Source: an uncultured Dehalococcoidia bacterium
GTDB taxonomy: Bacteria > Chloroflexota > Dehalococcoidia > Lucifugimonadales > UBA3495
Length of the DNA: 64,000 nt
Assembly (NCBI GenBank): GCA_958295765.1
Contig: CATQHB010000002.1
Span: 2,992,091 to 3,056,090 of the forward strand
Direction of reading: 5' to 3'
In this document: piece after piece, positions 48,713 to 56,988 of the stretch
Layout of the letters: each line of letters begins with the position of its first letter
How positions within the stretch are numbered: position 1 is the stretch's first letter
Made by a program: the position numbers and the translations under genes
The notes under the pieces: generated by a model
What the model saw: the letters and a program-made list of their open reading frames with translations, nothing else
What the model was told of the DNA's origin: nothing
Database searches by the model: none

Positions 48713-49525
48713 CTACTTCCGCGTGGCCCGGCCTTTCAGGGCGGCCAGGGCCAGGCCGAGGCTGAGTATGCCAACAGCCAGGGCGGAGATGATGCCGTCC
48801 CGCAGGGCTACCAGGTTCCACCCCTCGGAAATCAGGGAACGCTCCGCGGCCAGAATGTAGGTTACCGGGTTGTAGTCGGCCACCCGGGACAGCCAGGGAC
48901 TCATCTGTTCCTGGGGGATGAACAGGGTGGTCATAAACAGGAAGGGAAAGAACAGCATAAAGGACATATTGACCGCCGCTACGTTGCCCGTCTTGAGGGC
49001 GATGGCGTAGGGGAAGCCGCTGAAAATCAGGCCCCAGAAGCCGGCGATGAGCATAAAGGCCAGGATGCCCGGCAGTCCGGTCTCAAAGCGCACCCCCACC
49101 ACGTAGCCCATAATCACCACCGGCACCGTCAAGGCCACAATCAGCACAAAGTCGGCCACCATCAACCCCAGCAGCAGGGCCAGCCGGTTGACCGGCGTTA
49201 TCACCAGGCGGGCAAAGTAGCCGGTCTGGATGTCGGTAACTACCGTGATGGCCCGGGAAATCCCGGTAACGGCAAACATTACGGCTACCGGAAGCTGAAA
49301 GGCCCGATAGTCCAGGCCGGGGATGTTTTCGGCAAAGTCCTGCAAGGCGCCCACGGTAACGGCAAACATAAACACCGGAATCAGCAGGGCCGGAATCAGC
49401 GTCTCCATATCGCGGGATATGGAACGAACCGCCCGCCGCGCCACCGACAGCAGGTCGCGCAGAAAGCCGGCTTTCCTGGCTCGGATGGGGGTAATTGCCG
49501 GGGTAACTGCGGGGGCCGCCGACAT
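48713..49525 (-). CDS. ABC-2 type transporter permease
   Basis: 270 aa with six membrane segments and an N-terminal cytoplasmic region (LLSVARRAVRSISRDMETLIPALLIPVFMFAV). The motif GFWGLIFSGFPYAIALKTGNVAAVNMSFMLFFPFLFMTTLFIP and the short WLSRVADYNPVTYILAAERSL near the end are typical of DrrB/YadH permeases. It works with the ATPase encoded 75 bp upstream to export a drug-like or lipid substrate. Confidence 0.9.
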   Translation of the reverse strand: MSAAPAVTPAITPIRARKAGFLRDLLSVARRAVRSISRDMETLIPALLIPVFMFAVTVGALQDFAENIPGLDYRAFQLPVAVMFAVTGISRAITVVTDIQTGYFARLVITPVNRLALLLGLMVADFVLIVALTVPVVIMGYVVGVRFETGLPGILAFMLIAGFWGLIFSGFPYAIALKTGNVAAVNMSFMLFFPFLFMTTLFIPQEQMSPWLSRVADYNPVTYILAAERSLISEGWNLVALRDGIISALAVGILSLGLALAALKGRATRK

Positions 49526-49600
49526 TGGGTTTCTCCTGATTGAAATTGCCGGTTGAAATTGATTGAGATTGAGTTGACGGGATGGCGGTTTGATGGCGGT

Positions 49601-50614
49601 TTAAGGCGCCGGGTCGGTTGCGTCCTCTCCCGCCGCCGGGGACGCGCCCTCCTGCCGGAAACGGCTCCCGGTAACTTGCAGAAACACGTCGTCCAGGGTA
49701 GGGGTACGCAGGGTCAACTCCCGGACGGTAATGCCCAGTTCGTTGAGTTTCAGGGCGACGGCGCTGATAAAGGCGGCGCCGTTGCTGACGCTAATGGTCA
49801 ACTCCGAGTCATGGGCGTCAACGGCCTCCACTTCGGGAAGGGCCTGCAAGGCGGCAGCGGCGGCGGTCGCATCGCCGTCCAGCTTGACGATGATGAGGTC
49901 GGAGCCGCGGGAGTGTTTCAAGTCGGCCGGGGTTCCCTGGGTCGCCAGGCGGCCCCGGTCGATGATGCCAACCCGGTGGGCCAGGGCGTCGGCCTCCTCC
50001 AGGTATTGGGTAGTCAGAAAAATGGTAACGCCCAGTTCGGTGTTGATTTTCCTGACCTCCTCCCAGATGCGGTTGCGGCTGAGCGGATCCAGGCCGGCGG
50101 TGGGTTCGTCGAGGAACAGGATGCCGGGGCGGTGAATGAGGGCCGCCGCCAGGTCCAGGCGCCGTTTCATTCCGCCGGAGTAGGTGCCAATCAGCCGCCC
50201 CATAGCCTCGCCAATGTCAATCAGGTCGGTGAGGTCGGCGATGCGGGCGGCGATTTCCCGGCCGGTCAGCCCGTACAGGCGGCCTTGCAGCGTCAGCAAC
50301 TCCCGGCCGGTCTGCTTTTCGTCCAGGGCCGCCTCTTGCAGCGCCGCGCCGATGCTCAGGCGCACCCGGTCCGGCTGGGCAACGGCGTCAAAGCCGGCCA
50401 CGCTGATCGTGCCGGCCGTCGGCGCCAGCAGGGTAATCAGCATCCGGATAACGGTGGTCTTGCCGGCGCCGTTGGGGCCTAGAAAGCCGTAAATCTCCCC
50501 CTGGCGCACGGCCAGATTCACGCCGTCCACCGCCTTAACCGCCCCGAACTCCCGCACCAATCCCCTGGTTACTATCGCGTTATTCGTGTCATTAACGCCG
50601 GAATCAAGACTCAT
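49601..50614 (-). CDS. ABC transporter ATP-binding protein (DrrA-like)
   Basis: 337 aa. Walker A is GFLGPNGAGKTTVIRML, the Q-loop lies in GAALQEAALDEKQTG, the signature is YSGGMKRRLDLAAAL, and Walker B is ILFLDEPTAGLDPLSR, followed by an H-loop replaced by Gln (FLTTQYLEEAD), as in the DrrA family. The C-terminal part is the DUF4162-type domain with TLDDVFLQVTG. It energises the adjacent ABC-2 permease. Transcription probably starts at the TGCTACCAT promoter at 50690-50719. Confidence 0.94.
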   Translation of the reverse strand: MSLDSGVNDTNNAIVTRGLVREFGAVKAVDGVNLAVRQGEIYGFLGPNGAGKTTVIRMLITLLAPTAGTISVAGFDAVAQPDRVRLSIGAALQEAALDEKQTGRELLTLQGRLYGLTGREIAARIADLTDLIDIGEAMGRLIGTYSGGMKRRLDLAAALIHRPGILFLDEPTAGLDPLSRNRIWEEVRKINTELGVTIFLTTQYLEEADALAHRVGIIDRGRLATQGTPADLKHSRGSDLIIVKLDGDATAAAAALQALPEVEAVDAHDSELTISVSNGAAFISAVALKLNELGITVRELTLRTPTLDDVFLQVTGSRFRQEGASPAAGEDATDPAP

Positions 50615-50689
50615 CGGCGTCTGCCCGTGCGGAAAATTTGCATCATCAGCCCGTTATCCGTATATGATTTGAGTTACTGCCCTTATTTG

Positions 50690-50719
50690 ATGGTAGCATA
50701 TCCTACGGGATAATTCCAA
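50690..50719 (-). promoter_or_regulatory. Promoter of the DrrAB-type exporter operon
   Basis: On the minus strand TTGGAA (50714-50719) and TACCAT (50690-50695) are 18 bp apart, with an extended TGC before the -10. The leader is about 70 bases. Confidence 0.6.
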
Positions 50720-50810
50720 GCGGGTTGGCGCCTTGGTATTCTCAACGTGGGTTGGTTTTCCTTACCCGGCCCGGCTCCGGTGGATGGTTATTCCGGTAGA
50801 TGGTTATATG

Positions 50811-50930
50811 GTAGGGGCGGGTTTGTAACCCGCCCTGCCTCAGGAGCAGGAATCGGTCAGCTATGGCATAACCGTTTAATGGGCGGTCTTTGCCGTTGAA
50901 CGCAGGGCGGGTTATAAACCCGCCCCTACC
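50811..50930. repeat. 120-bp element bounded by GTAGGGGCGGGTT palindromes, second copy
   Basis: The left end is at 50811-50835 and the right end at 50905-50930, with the same ends and nearly the same length as the copy at 43656-43774; the centres differ. A single right-end palindrome stands alone at 51029-51055. Confidence 0.75.
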
Positions 50931-51264
50931 CGGTGATAATTCAATACACATTGATAACACCAACCCCGGCGCTCCGGGTTATCGCCTTTGGGTTATTCCC
51001 GGTAGGATAAATACTTCCGGCCTGGGCCAGGGCGGGTTATAAACCCGCCCCTACCATACGACAATGTGCTCCACCGAACACCAATGCGCCCTACCTAGCT
51101 GAGCCGGGCCACGCCGGGCAAGGGAATAGCAACCCAAGTTAAGAATAGTTGATTGCCAATTCTTAATTCCTAATTCTTAATTCTTAATTCCTAATTGGAC
51201 AGGGAACAGCAACCCCCGTTGCGAATAGTTGAAAATACCGGTTTCTTTTCCCTGCTTTTCCCCG
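50931..51264. repeat. Repeat-filled gap before the regulator gene
   Basis: Contains a lone GGGCGGGTTATAAACCCGCC palindrome (51029-51055), an AT-rich tract (51157-51197, AATTCTTAATTCC type), and a direct repeat of AGGGAA(T/C)AGCAACCC...GAATAGTTGA at about 51121-51150 and 51201-51230. No gene is seen. Confidence 0.65.
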
Positions 51265-51293
51265 TTGACGTTGCCAACCGGCTATGCTACTAT
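51265..51293 (+). promoter_or_regulatory. Upstream promoter of the regulator gene
   Basis: TTGACG (51265-51270) and TACTAT (51288-51293) are 17 bp apart with an extended TGC. Transcription would start near 51300. It excludes the ATG at 51284, which lies inside the spacer, as the translation start. Confidence 0.65.
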
Positions 51294-51317
51294 TCTTGGC
51301 GGCACGGAAACGGGGTT

Positions 51318-51346
51318 TTGCCAAGACTTTTATAGATTTTTATACT
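51318..51346 (+). promoter_or_regulatory. Second promoter of the regulator gene
   Basis: TTGCCA (51318-51323) and TATACT (51341-51346) are 17 bp apart, about 53 bp downstream of the first promoter. The start would fall close to GTG 51350, so a transcript from here would be almost leaderless. Confidence 0.5.
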
Positions 51347-51349
51347 TTT

Positions 51350-51979
51350 GTGGCAAACTTACAGCTTACCGACAAGACGCAATGGCTGTCCCTGCGGGAC
51401 GCCTGCCAACTTTTGCAAGTCAGCCAGGTTACCCTGCGCCAGTGGGCCGACGCCGGGCACCTGCGGGTGTACCGTACGCCCGGCGGCCACCGCCGCTTTT
51501 CCAGGGATGACGTGCTGGCCCTGACCCGACAAGCCGCGCCGGTGCCAGTGGCGGAAAGCCCGGACAAGCTGGAAGGCACCGCCCTGCGCCGCATCCGCCG
51601 CCGCCTGAACCACGAAGAGGTAGCCCGCCAGTCCTGGTATCAGAGTGTTGAGGAGGAGGGCCGGGACCGGATGCGCCTCTTTGGCCGCCGCCTGCTCTCC
51701 CTGCTGCTCCAGGAACCGCCCCAGCGCCGCCTATCGGGACGCCGGCAGGAGGCCCTGGCCGAGGCCCTGATGCTGGGCCACGAATACGGCGCCGAGATGT
51801 CGGAGCGCAACGTGCCGGTCAAGGACACCATGGAAGCCTTTATTTTTTTCCGCTCCCTGGCCCTGGACTCCACCAACTCCCGCTCCTGGACCCCGATGCT
51901 GGAACTGACCGACCGGGTGCTGATCGGCGTGGTGGAAGCCTACCAGAAACGCATTGACCGACAGGCGGGAGAGAGTTGA
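51350..51979 (+). CDS. MerR/excisionase-type DNA-binding protein with a C-terminal sensor-like helical domain
   Basis: 209 aa from GTG 51350 (tentative). The N-terminal MerR/excisionase helix-turn-helix is KTQWLSLRDACQLLQVSQVTLRQWADAGHLRVYRTPGGHRRFSRDDVLAL (about 9-57), with the usual wing GGHRRF. The C-terminal 120 residues are helical and leucine/arginine-rich (RMRLFGRRLLSLLLQEPPQRR, ALMLGHEYGAEMSERNVPVKDTMEAFIFFRSLALD), resembling the RsbR-type globin-like sensor domain. It lies just upstream of the tetrapyrrole genes in the same direction (128 bp to the siroheme decarboxylase gene), so it may control them. The ligand is unknown. Confidence 0.8.
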   Translation: MANLQLTDKTQWLSLRDACQLLQVSQVTLRQWADAGHLRVYRTPGGHRRFSRDDVLALTRQAAPVPVAESPDKLEGTALRRIRRRLNHEEVARQSWYQSVEEEGRDRMRLFGRRLLSLLLQEPPQRRLSGRRQEALAEALMLGHEYGAEMSERNVPVKDTMEAFIFFRSLALDSTNSRSWTPMLELTDRVLIGVVEAYQKRIDRQAGES

Positions 51980-52107
51980 CACCCGCAAGGATGATTCGCC
52001 CGGAGACACCGGCGCGCCGGGGCAGCGGCAGAAACCCTGCCACCCTCGGTTAGCTTACCGTCTCCCGGCGCCATAAACCCCAAGATTTCGGAGGTTCCTG
52101 AAACGTT

Positions 52108-53166
52108 ATGGACTTGATTGACCGCAAGCTGCTGAACCTGATACAAAGCCGCTTTCCCCTGGTGGAACGGCCCTACCTGGCCCTGGGCGAGGAGCTGGGC
52201 ATCGGAGAGGATGAGACCATTTCCCGGCTGGATGAGCTGAAACGGCAGAACGTGGTGCGCCAGATTAGCGCCATCTTTGACACCCGCCGCCTGGGGTACA
52301 AGACCACCCTGGTGGCGATGGCCTACCCCCCGGAGGAGTTGCACGCCGGCGCCCTGTTCATCAACCGCCACCCCGGAGTGAGCCATAACTACGCCCGGGA
52401 AGGCTCTTACTACAACCTCTGGTTCACCCTGGCGGTGCCGCCCGACGGCGACCTGGCAAGCACCGTGGCCTGGATGGCTGAGGAAACCGCCGCCGAAAAC
52501 TTCCGGGTGATGCCCACCCTGCGCTTTTTCAAAATCGGGGTGAACTTCGATATGGTGCAGCAGAAGGGGGCGGCCCACAACTACAACCCGGATAACGTGG
52601 GCCAGCAGCAGCCGGCCCCGGACTGGAACCAGGCGATGCCGGTATCCGATGCGGATAAGGAGGTCATCCGGGAGTTGCAGGAGGACTTGCCCCTGGTGCC
52701 CCGGCCCTTTGACGCCATGGCCCAGCGGCTGGGAATGGATGCCGCCGGCCTCTTTGCCCTGGCCGGGGAGTTTGAGGAACGGAAAATTATGCGCCGGTTC
52801 AGCGCGGTGCTGCACCATCGCCGCTCCGGTTTCCGGGCCAACGCCATGGTGGTCTGGAAGGTGCCGCCGGAACGCGCCGAGGAAGTAGGTTTGACTATGG
52901 CCCAGCACCCGGCGGTTACTCACTGCTACGAGCGGCCCACTTTCCCCGACTGGCCCTATACCCACTTCTCCATGATTCACGCCACCACCCAGGAGGAGTG
53001 CGAGGAGATTGCCAAAGAAATCGGCCAATCCACCCAAATCACCGACAACTTGCTCCTCTACAGCACCCGGGAATACAAGAAAACCCGAGTCCGCTACTTC
53101 GTCGAGGACAGCCCGGAATACTGGGAATCGGAAGCCGAGTTGCCTGAGGAAGTGGAGGTAGGGTAA
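52108..53166 (+). CDS. ahbAB: Siroheme decarboxylase, fused AhbA-AhbB
   Basis: 352 aa made of two Lrp/AsnC-like halves in one chain (separate AhbA and AhbB are about 150-160 aa each). The first half (1-160) has DLIDRKLLNLIQSRFPLVERPY, RQISAIFDTRRLGYKTTLVAM, NRHPGVSHNYAREGSYYNLWFTL and FFKIGVNFDM. The second half (185-335) has ELQEDLPLVPRPFDAMAQRLG, RRFSAVLHHRRSGFRANAMVVW and VTHCYERPTFPDWPYTHFSMIHA. The enzyme removes carboxyls from acetate side chains of siroheme to give 12,18-didecarboxysiroheme, the first step of the siroheme-dependent route to heme. A GGAGG site precedes ATG 52108. AhbC and AhbD are not in the window. Confidence 0.9.
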   Translation: MDLIDRKLLNLIQSRFPLVERPYLALGEELGIGEDETISRLDELKRQNVVRQISAIFDTRRLGYKTTLVAMAYPPEELHAGALFINRHPGVSHNYAREGSYYNLWFTLAVPPDGDLASTVAWMAEETAAENFRVMPTLRFFKIGVNFDMVQQKGAAHNYNPDNVGQQQPAPDWNQAMPVSDADKEVIRELQEDLPLVPRPFDAMAQRLGMDAAGLFALAGEFEERKIMRRFSAVLHHRRSGFRANAMVVWKVPPERAEEVGLTMAQHPAVTHCYERPTFPDWPYTHFSMIHATTQEECEEIAKEIGQSTQITDNLLLYSTREYKKTRVRYFVEDSPEYWESEAELPEEVEVG

Positions 53167-53216
53167 ACCCGGAATGGTTCACCAAAGGCAATACCCGAAC
53201 TTGAGGAATTATATCT

Positions 53217-54032
53217 ATGCCTGACTACTACCCGGTTTACCTTAACCTGGCGGGGAAACACTGCGTTATTATTGGCGGCGGGACGATTGCCCAGGGTAAA
53301 ATCGGCGGGCTGCTGCAAGCCGGCTGCCGCATCACCGTAATCAGCCCCGACGCTACGCCCGGCATCCGCCAGGCCGCCCAACGGGGCGATGTCCAATGGC
53401 TGGAGCGTCCCTATCAGCCCGGCGACTTGGCCGGCGCCTTTATCGGCGTGGCCGCCACCAACGTCTGGCACGTCAACCAGGAAATCTACCAGGAGGCGGA
53501 ACGCGGCGGCGTCCTGCTCAACGTGGTGGATGATCCCGACCTCTGCACCTTTATCGCCCCCTCCGTAGTCAAGCGGGAGCCGGTAACCCTGGCTATTTCC
53601 ACCGGCGGGGCCAGTCCCGCCCTGGCCCGCAAGCTGCGGGAAACCCTGGCCCAGGCCGAGGCCCTGGAGTGGGCCGACCTGGCCGACGTGCTGGCCCAGG
53701 CCCGGCGGATCGTCAAAGAAAAGCGGATTGTCATTGACCCGGAACGCTGGCAGTGCTGCATTACCCGGGAACTGCTGGAACTGGCCCAGCAAGGCCGGTC
53801 GGCGGAGGCTCTGGATCAGCTGCTGGCCCAATTGCTGGACGCCGCCGCGCCGGGGTTGTGCGCTAACCTGGCCCAATGCCGGCCCCGCAGTTGCCCGGCC
53901 CGCGCCCCGGCTCAGGACGCTAATCCTGAACCGGTCGAAGGATGGAGTAGTGGTTCGACCGGCTTGCCCCTGGTTGAGGGAACCGATGCCCCGGCCGCCG
54001 GCCAGTCCCGGCGGGAGGAGTCGGTACGGTGA
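53217..54032 (+). CDS. Precorrin-2 dehydrogenase / sirohydrochlorin ferrochelatase-like protein
   Basis: 271 aa. The N-terminal Rossmann domain (GKHCVIIGGGTIAQGKIGGLL, ITVISPD, LAGAFIGVAATNVWHVN, VVDDPDLCTFIAPSVVKREPVTLAISTGGASPALARKLRE) is that of the CysG/Met8 family, which oxidises precorrin-2 to sirohydrochlorin with NAD and may insert iron. The last about 50 residues include NPEPVEGWSSGSTGLPLVEG, coded by a copy of the dispersed repeat at 53921-53968. The stop overlaps the hemA start (GTGA). It supplies siroheme for AhbAB. Confidence 0.9.
   Translation: MPDYYPVYLNLAGKHCVIIGGGTIAQGKIGGLLQAGCRITVISPDATPGIRQAAQRGDVQWLERPYQPGDLAGAFIGVAATNVWHVNQEIYQEAERGGVLLNVVDDPDLCTFIAPSVVKREPVTLAISTGGASPALARKLRETLAQAEALEWADLADVLAQARRIVKEKRIVIDPERWQCCITRELLELAQQGRSAEALDQLLAQLLDAAAPGLCANLAQCRPRSCPARAPAQDANPEPVEGWSSGSTGLPLVEGTDAPAAGQSRREESVR
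53921..53968. repeat. Dispersed repeat copy inside the precorrin-2 dehydrogenase-like gene
   Basis: TAATCCTGAACCGGTCGAAG and the inverted GGTTCGACCGGCTTGCC, an intragenic copy of the paired repeat. It is translated in frame as part of the C-terminal tail, outside the conserved domain. Confidence 0.75.
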
Positions 54033-55450
54033 CTCTACTCGTGCTTGGCCTGAACCACCGGACGGCGCCCCTGGAACTGCGGGAAAGGCTGACCGTTGAC
54101 CCGGAGCGACTGCCGGCGGCCCTGGATGCCCTGGCCGCGCGGGTGGCGCCGGGGGTCATCCTGTCCACCTGCAACCGCCTCGAAGTCTATACCCTGGTCA
54201 ACGCCCCGCCCGGCGACACGCCGGCTGACCCCGACCCCCTCGGCCGGTTGCAGGAGTTTGTCGCCGACTATTCCGGCGTACCCTTGACCGAATTGCTGCC
54301 GTACTGCTATCACTACCGGGAGGGGGATTGCGTCCAGCACCTCTTTCGCGTCGCCAGTGGGCTGGACTCAATGGTGGTGGGCGAGTGGGAGATTCTGGGC
54401 CAGGTGCGGGCCGCCTTCAGCGCCGCTTCGATGCGGGAGACCGGGCGGGAGACCGGGCGGGAGACCGGGCGGGAGACCGGGCCGGGCTACGTTCGCGGCC
54501 CCCTGTCCCGCCTCTTTCACCAGGCTTTGCGGGTGGGGCGGCGGGTACACCACGACGCCAACATCGGCGGGGGACGGCGCCGCTCGGTCAGCCAGGTGGG
54601 TGTCCGCCTGGCCCACCGTCTGCTGGGCGACCTGTCCCACCGGCAGGTGCTGATTATCGGCGCCGGCAACGCCGGACAACTGGCCGGCCGGGCCTTAGCC
54701 GCGGCCGGCGCCGGCAACCTGGTGGTAACTAACCGTACCTATGGCCGGGCCGAGGAGCTTTCCGGTGAACTGGGCGCCGTCGCCGCTCCCTTTGAGCAGC
54801 TATCCCAAACCCTGGTGGACTCGGATGCGGTTATCAGCACCACCGCCTCGCCGGATTACCTGCTGCGCCGGCCGGAGGTGCAGGAAGTGATGGCGCGGCG
54901 CGGCGGCCGGCCCTTGCTCCTCATCGACATCGCCGTCCCCCGGGACATTGAGCCGGCAGTGGGGTCGCTGGAGGGGGTCAGCCTGCGCGACATTGACGAC
55001 CTGCGGGTGGCCCCGGACGCCGCCAACGCCGACCTGGAGCCGGAAACCGTCCGGGCCGAAGAACTGGTGGCCGCAGAAACGGCGACCTTTATGGATTGGT
55101 GGGAGTCCCTGGACACCATTTCCGCCATTGCCTCCCTGCGGGAATACGCCGAAAACCTCCGCCAGACCGAGGTGAACCGGACGGTAAATCGGCTGAGGCG
55201 TCAATGGGCCGGTGATGCGGATAAGGACGGACTTGGCGGCGTTCCCGCTCACCCCGAGTTGGCCCAAGGGCCGGACTTGGATATTGATGCCCTCGCCGCC
55301 CACCTGGACGCTATGACCTCGGCCCTGGTCAAGAAACTGCTGCATCATCCCACCGTCTTTCTGCGGGAAGCCAAAGACCCCACCCGGCAGCAGCTGATTA
55401 TGGAGTTGTTTAACCTGGATAAAGACGGTGGGCCGCATGGCCGCAGCTAA
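54029..55450 (+). CDS. hemA: Glutamyl-tRNA reductase
   Basis: 473 aa starting at GTG 54029, overlapping the previous stop by four bases. It reduces Glu-tRNA(Glu) to glutamate-1-semialdehyde, the first step of tetrapyrrole synthesis in the C5 pathway. Conserved: LGLNHRTAPLELRERL, the nucleophilic cysteine in STCNRLEVYTL, VASGLDSMVVGEWEILGQVRAA, the NADPH domain VLIIGAGNAGQLAGRALAAAGAGNLVVTNRT, and LLIDIAVPRDIEPAV. A 12-bp repeat (54433-54480, four units) inserts RETG repeats after residue 134. The dimerisation part near 390-410 also carries an extra acidic loop. Confidence 0.95.
   Translation: MTLLVLGLNHRTAPLELRERLTVDPERLPAALDALAARVAPGVILSTCNRLEVYTLVNAPPGDTPADPDPLGRLQEFVADYSGVPLTELLPYCYHYREGDCVQHLFRVASGLDSMVVGEWEILGQVRAAFSAASMRETGRETGRETGRETGPGYVRGPLSRLFHQALRVGRRVHHDANIGGGRRRSVSQVGVRLAHRLLGDLSHRQVLIIGAGNAGQLAGRALAAAGAGNLVVTNRTYGRAEELSGELGAVAAPFEQLSQTLVDSDAVISTTASPDYLLRRPEVQEVMARRGGRPLLLIDIAVPRDIEPAVGSLEGVSLRDIDDLRVAPDAANADLEPETVRAEELVAAETATFMDWWESLDTISAIASLREYAENLRQTEVNRTVNRLRRQWAGDADKDGLGGVPAHPELAQGPDLDIDALAAHLDAMTSALVKKLLHHPTVFLREAKDPTRQQLIMELFNLDKDGGPHGRS
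54433..54480 (+). repeat. 12-bp tandem repeat inside hemA
   Basis: Four in-frame copies of GCGGGAGACCGG, encoding repeated R-E-T-G between two conserved blocks of the N-terminal domain. Being a multiple of three, copy changes would keep the frame. Confidence 0.85.
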
Positions 55451-56438
55451 CCCGGAAAATACGGGAGACGCGGAAACCGGAGAGACCGGCGGCGACCGTT
55501 TGGCCGGCCATGCCGACAACGCCGGCAACATCATCCGGGTGGGCAGCCGGGCCAGCGACCTGGCGCTGCGCCAGACCGAGCAGGTTCTGGAAAAGCTGCG
55601 TCCCCGCTATCCCCAACTGGACTTTCAGGTTATTACCGTTACCACTCAGGGCGACGCCAATGCGGCAGCACCCCTGGCCGGTATGGGTCTGGGCGTTTTC
55701 GTCAAGGAAATTGAACAGCAATTGCTGTCCGGCCAACTGGACTTGGCAGTGCATAGCCTCAAGGATTTGCCGACCGTCCTGCCGGAGGGGTTGGCCCTGG
55801 CCGCCCTGCTGCCCCGGGCAGACCCCCGGGACGTGCTGGTCAACCGCTGGGGCTGTTCCCTGGAGCGGCTGCCCGCCGGCGCGCGCATCGGCACCAGCAG
55901 CCCCCGCCGCCAGGCCCAACTGCTGCACTGCCGCCCGGACTTGGTAGTTACGCCCATCCGGGGCAGCGTCCCCACCCGTCTCCGCAAGGCCGACGGCGAG
56001 GAGTGCGACGGGGCGGTTCTGGCCGCCGCCGGGCTGATTCGCCTGGGCTTGACCGACTGCATCACCGAATATCTGTCGCCCCAGCAATTTGTACCGCCGC
56101 CGGGCCAGGGCATCCTGGCGGTGGAAACTAGGGCCGGGGATGACCGGATGCTGGGCCTGCTGCGGGCCGTTGACCACGCCCCGACCCGCTACGCCGCCAC
56201 CGCTGAGCGCGCCTTTCTGGAAAGGCTGGGCGGCGGCTGCCAGGTGCCGGTGGGCGCCTACGCCCAGTCCGACGGCGAGTTGATGCTGCTGACCGTGTTC
56301 CTGGGAACTCCCGACGGTCAACAAACCTTCCAGGCCAAAGTCCGCGGCCTAACCCACGACCCCCACCAGTTGGCGGCCGACGCTCACCTGGCCCTGGTAG
56401 AACGGGGCGGGGGTGGGTTGTTAGAGGGGATGGCGTAG
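55437..56438 (+). CDS. hemC: Hydroxymethylbilane synthase (porphobilinogen deaminase)
   Basis: 333 aa from ATG 55437, overlapping the end of hemA by 14 bases. It joins four porphobilinogens into hydroxymethylbilane. Conserved: IIRVGSRASDLALRQTEQVLEKL, VHSLKDLPTVLPEGL, RIGTSSPRRQAQL, PIRGSVPTRLRKADGEECDGAVLAAAGLIRLGL, PPPGQGILAVE and the dipyrromethane-cofactor cysteine in LGGGCQVPVGAYA. There is an N-terminal extra of about 30 residues (ENTGDAETGETGGDRLAGHA). Confidence 0.95.
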   Translation: MAAANPENTGDAETGETGGDRLAGHADNAGNIIRVGSRASDLALRQTEQVLEKLRPRYPQLDFQVITVTTQGDANAAAPLAGMGLGVFVKEIEQQLLSGQLDLAVHSLKDLPTVLPEGLALAALLPRADPRDVLVNRWGCSLERLPAGARIGTSSPRRQAQLLHCRPDLVVTPIRGSVPTRLRKADGEECDGAVLAAAGLIRLGLTDCITEYLSPQQFVPPPGQGILAVETRAGDDRMLGLLRAVDHAPTRYAATAERAFLERLGGGCQVPVGAYAQSDGELMLLTVFLGTPDGQQTFQAKVRGLTHDPHQLAADAHLALVERGGGGLLEGMA

Positions 56439-56460
56439 GCCGGCGATATGGCTAACTTGA

Positions 56461-56988
56461 ATGGCGGCGCCGGAAAAGCGGATAATTATAATTGCCGGGC
56501 CTAACGGCGCCGGCAAAACAACTTTTGCCGGGGAGTTCCTTACCGGAGACCGGGCGCGGTTGCCTTTTGTCAACGCGGACGCTATTGCGTCGGCGCTGAA
56601 CCCGGCAGACCCGGAAGTGGAGGCGTTGCCGGCCGGCCGGCTGATGCTCCAAAGGATACAGGGGTTGGTGAACCGGGGTGAGAGCTTTGCCTTTGAGACA
56701 ACCTTGAGTGGACGCGGCTTTGCCCGCTCCATTCCCGGTTGGCAAAGCCTGGGCTATCAAGTGGAGCTTTACTTTTTGAGCCTGCCCGCGCCGGAGACCG
56801 CCATTGCCCGGGTTGCGCGGCGAGTAATGCGTGGCGGCCATCACGTCCCGGATGACGTTGTCCGGCGGCGTTTCCACCGGGGATTGGCGAACTTTCATCA
56901 AGAATATAAAGACTTGGTTGACCATTGGTTGTTAATTGATAATTCAGGAGAAACTGCGCTACTCCTGGCGGAAGGTGATAAGGGATGA
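56461..56988 (+). CDS. Zeta toxin family nucleoside-sugar kinase-like ATPase
   Basis: 175 aa P-loop kinase-like protein. Walker A is IAGPNGAGKTTFAGEF (residues 11-26), followed by VNADAIASALNPADPEV, FAFETTLSGRGFARSI, a lid-like arginine stretch RVARRVMRGGHHVPDDVVRRRFHRGLANF, and LLIDNSG. This is the short chromosomal zeta-like form (AAA_33), which phosphorylates UDP-N-acetylglucosamine or another small molecule. It lies 22 bp after hemC and overlaps the next small gene by four bases. An addiction role or a metabolic kinase role are both possible. Confidence 0.85.
   Translation: MAAPEKRIIIIAGPNGAGKTTFAGEFLTGDRARLPFVNADAIASALNPADPEVEALPAGRLMLQRIQGLVNRGESFAFETTLSGRGFARSIPGWQSLGYQVELYFLSLPAPETAIARVARRVMRGGHHVPDDVVRRRFHRGLANFHQEYKDLVDHWLLIDNSGETALLLAEGDKG

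Noticed and set aside
51284-51349. N-terminal extension of the regulator from ATG 51284
   Set aside because: The ATG lies within the spacer of a well-spaced promoter and the extra residues do not match the family; the domain begins after GTG 51350.
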